A stretch of DNA of 64,000 nucleotides from NCBI RefSeq assembly GCF_026339735.1, contig NZ_JAPEQG010000001.1:2666001-2730000 (forward strand). Direction: 5' to 3'. The notes under the pieces are model-generated. The model had not been told where the DNA came from. It saw only the letters and a list, made by a program, of their open reading frames with translations, and searched no databases. Source of the stretch: Streptomyces sp. NBC_01669 (GTDB lineage Bacteria; Actinomycetota; Actinomycetes; Streptomycetales; Streptomycetaceae). The position numbers and the translations under genes are program-made. Positions 62,385 to 64,000 of this stretch are shown here, piece by piece; position 1 is the first letter of the stretch, and the number at the start of each line of letters is the position of its first letter.

Positions 62385-64000
62385 ATGGGGAGTGCTGTGA
62401 TCACCGCGCGCGCGGCTGCCACCTTCGACCCGGTCGGGCGCTCCGTCGCGACCGCCCGCGCCTTTGTCCGTGACACCCTGCAGGGGTGGGGGTACACCGA
62501 CATCGTCGACGACGCGGTCGTGCTCACCAGCGAGCTCGTGACCAATGCCGTGGTGCATGCGGGCACCGCCGCCGACGTGCTGTGCCTGCGTACGGAACTC
62601 GGTGTCCGGGTCGAGGTCTCCGATCACTACCCGGAGCGGGAGATCCCGCTCCAGAGCACCCGACTCGACTTCGGCAGCCCCGATCGTGAGGGTGGCCGCG
62701 GTCTGCTGCTCTGCGCGGCACTCGCTTCCCGGTGGGGTGTCGAGTACACCCCGGCGCACAAACAGGTCTGGTTCCAGCTCGACCTTCCCGAGCGCCCGGT
62801 GGGCATCCGTTCCGCGGGCCCCCTGCTCCCCATCGACCTCCTCCCGGTCGCGGACGAGCGCGTCCGGGTCGCCGTCGTACAGATCGATCACTCCGGTTCC
62901 ATCGCCGGGTGGAACGACGACGCCGCGTTCCTCTTCGGGCACACCGCGGAACAGGTCACCGGCAAACAACTCACCGACTTCACCGCCTGGCCGCAGACCC
63001 CCGGCACCAGCACCGGAATCGCCGACGCGCTCCAGCTCTCCCGCTGGGAAGGCAGTTACGGCATCCGGGGCGCCGACGGCCGCACCATCCCCGTGTACGC
63101 CTCCCACCTCAGAGTCCGCGACACCCAGGGCGAACCGTCCACGGTCTGTCTTCTGGTCCGCGACCACGAACGTGCCGTGCTCCAGTCACCGGTGCGCGCC
63201 CCGGTCACCGACGCAGGCTCCGAGAGTCGTAAGACGGACCCCTTCGAGGTGTTCATCGGCTCCCCCGCCCCCGACGACCTCGACGGGCTGCTCCAGCGCA
63301 CCGTCGAACGGGCCCGCGACATGCTCGACGCGGATTCGGCCTTCCTGCTGCTGGCCACCGATGACGAGACCGAGCTGGAGGTCCGGGCCACGACCGGCCT
63401 CCCGTCCGCCCGTCAGCGCTTCGCCCGCGTCCCCGTGGAAGCAGGCACGGGTCGGTACGGCTCCGCCCGGATGCCGGCCGTGCACGAAGACCTCACGGTC
63501 GTCCCCGGCGCCGTGCCGCTGCTCAGCGACACCGGTATGCGCTCCGTCGTGACCGTCCCGCTGAAGGTCGAAGGACGCCTCACGGGGTCGCTGGGCGTCG
63601 CGGCGGAATCGCCCGGCCGGTATACCAACGAGGAGGCCCTGCGCCTCCAGTTCGCCGCGGACCGTATCGCTCTCGCCGTCGAATCGGCCCGCCTCGGCGA
63701 ACTGGAACGACTCCGCCGCGGTTCGCTGTCCTTCCTCGTCGAGGCGTCCGACCTCCTCGCCGGCACCCTCGACCGGGACCAGACCCTTGCCCTGATGGCC
63801 CAGATGACGGTCCCCACCCTGGCCACCTGGTGCGCCGTCTACACGATCGCCGACCAGTCCTCGGAGCCGTACCTCTCGTACGTGCTCCACGAGGACGAGG
63901 AGCTCATCGACGGTCTCAAGGCCCTGCTCTCCAAGATCTCCCCGCCGGACCCCGTGCCGACCCCTGGCGCCCGCGTCTGGGCCGCCCCCTCCGCGGCGGC
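62385..64000 (+). CDS. osaC: OsaC, RsbW-like kinase/PAS/GAF regulator, N-terminal part (cut by window edge)
   Basis: First 538 codons of a longer gene, open to the window edge. Start taken at ATG 62385 (MGSAVITARAAATFD); GTG 62397 with GGGGAG four bases upstream is an alternative. RsbW-like HATPase (residues ~25-150, ELVTNAVVHAG N-box, EGGRGLLLCAALASRWG), PAS (~165-275, VVQIDHSGSIAGWNDDAAFLFG), GAF (~300-445), and the start of a second GAF. In S. coelicolor OsaC controls sigma-B after osmotic stress (recalled). The expected C-terminal phosphatase is beyond the window. Confidence 0.85.
   Translation, partial: MGSAVITARAAATFDPVGRSVATARAFVRDTLQGWGYTDIVDDAVVLTSELVTNAVVHAGTAADVLCLRTELGVRVEVSDHYPEREIPLQSTRLDFGSPDREGGRGLLLCAALASRWGVEYTPAHKQVWFQLDLPERPVGIRSAGPLLPIDLLPVADERVRVAVVQIDHSGSIAGWNDDAAFLFGHTAEQVTGKQLTDFTAWPQTPGTSTGIADALQLSRWEGSYGIRGADGRTIPVYASHLRVRDTQGEPSTVCLLVRDHERAVLQSPVRAPVTDAGSESRKTDPFEVFIGSPAPDDLDGLLQRTVERARDMLDADSAFLLLATDDETELEVRATTGLPSARQRFARVPVEAGTGRYGSARMPAVHEDLTVVPGAVPLLSDTGMRSVVTVPLKVEGRLTGSLGVAAESPGRYTNEEALRLQFAADRIALAVESARLGELERLRRGSLSFLVEASDLLAGTLDRDQTLALMAQMTVPTLATWCAVYTIADQSSEPYLSYVLHEDEELIDGLKALLSKISPPDPVPTPGARVWAAPSAA

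Overview
The window is high-GC DNA with strongly G/C-biased third codon positions, frequent GTG starts, long GC-rich inverted repeats behind genes and many apparently leaderless starts. Gene content and order (hflX, rshA, dapF, miaA, miaB, gluABCD, recX-recA, lhr, nei2, clgR, cinA-pgsA-rimO, ftsK, osaB-osaA-osaC) match what I remember of the core chromosome of Streptomyces, roughly the Streptomyces coelicolor SCO5747 to SCO5801 interval. It is a chromosomal core segment with small accessory patches. I see no insertion sequence, prophage, CRISPR array, rRNA or tRNA.

Layout: 1-4585 (minus) is the start of an NRPS-independent siderophore cluster (aminotransferase, two IucA/IucC synthetases of which one is cut by the edge, and an IucB-like acetyltransferase). 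4901-7550 holds two tandem lipoprotein trypsin-like proteases. 7629-19895 is housekeeping: ribosome-rescue GTPase HflX, a secreted M1 peptidase, the (p)ppGpp enzyme RshA, DapF for lysine and peptidoglycan, the tRNA A37 modification enzymes MiaA and MiaB, two small proteins including an MT0933-like 'antitoxin', a LigB-like protein without the usual metal ligands, and an orphan TAXI solute-binding protein. 19939-25698 is the glutamate module: a two-component system (GluR-GluK like) divergent from the gluABCD ABC importer.

25875-32729 is more variable: an FAD monooxygenase, a cysteine dioxygenase-rhodanese pair for sulfur metabolism, an FtsX-type permease with an ArsR-like regulator but no ATPase gene, and a hypothetical protein. 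32875-34731 is recX-recA with an SOS-like promoter. 34999-41016 carries an SDR, an AI-2E family membrane protein, a DUF3046 protein, a prenyltransferase-like alpha-toroid protein and an AraC-AzlC-AzlD operon. 41157-47772 has the large helicase Lhr, the DNA glycosylase Nei2, another SDR and a small membrane protein, followed by about 600 bp with only a gene relic.

48397-55463 (minus) is ftsK, a RodZ-like protein, rimO, pgsA, cinA and clgR; rimO, pgsA and cinA overlap by 4 nt at each junction. 55632-64000 is the osmoadaptation locus: OsaB, the giant hybrid kinase OsaA with ten HAMP-type repeats in exact 276-nt register, and the divergent start of OsaC, which is cut by the right edge. Names that depend on Streptomyces gene order are recalled from memory, not from a database search.
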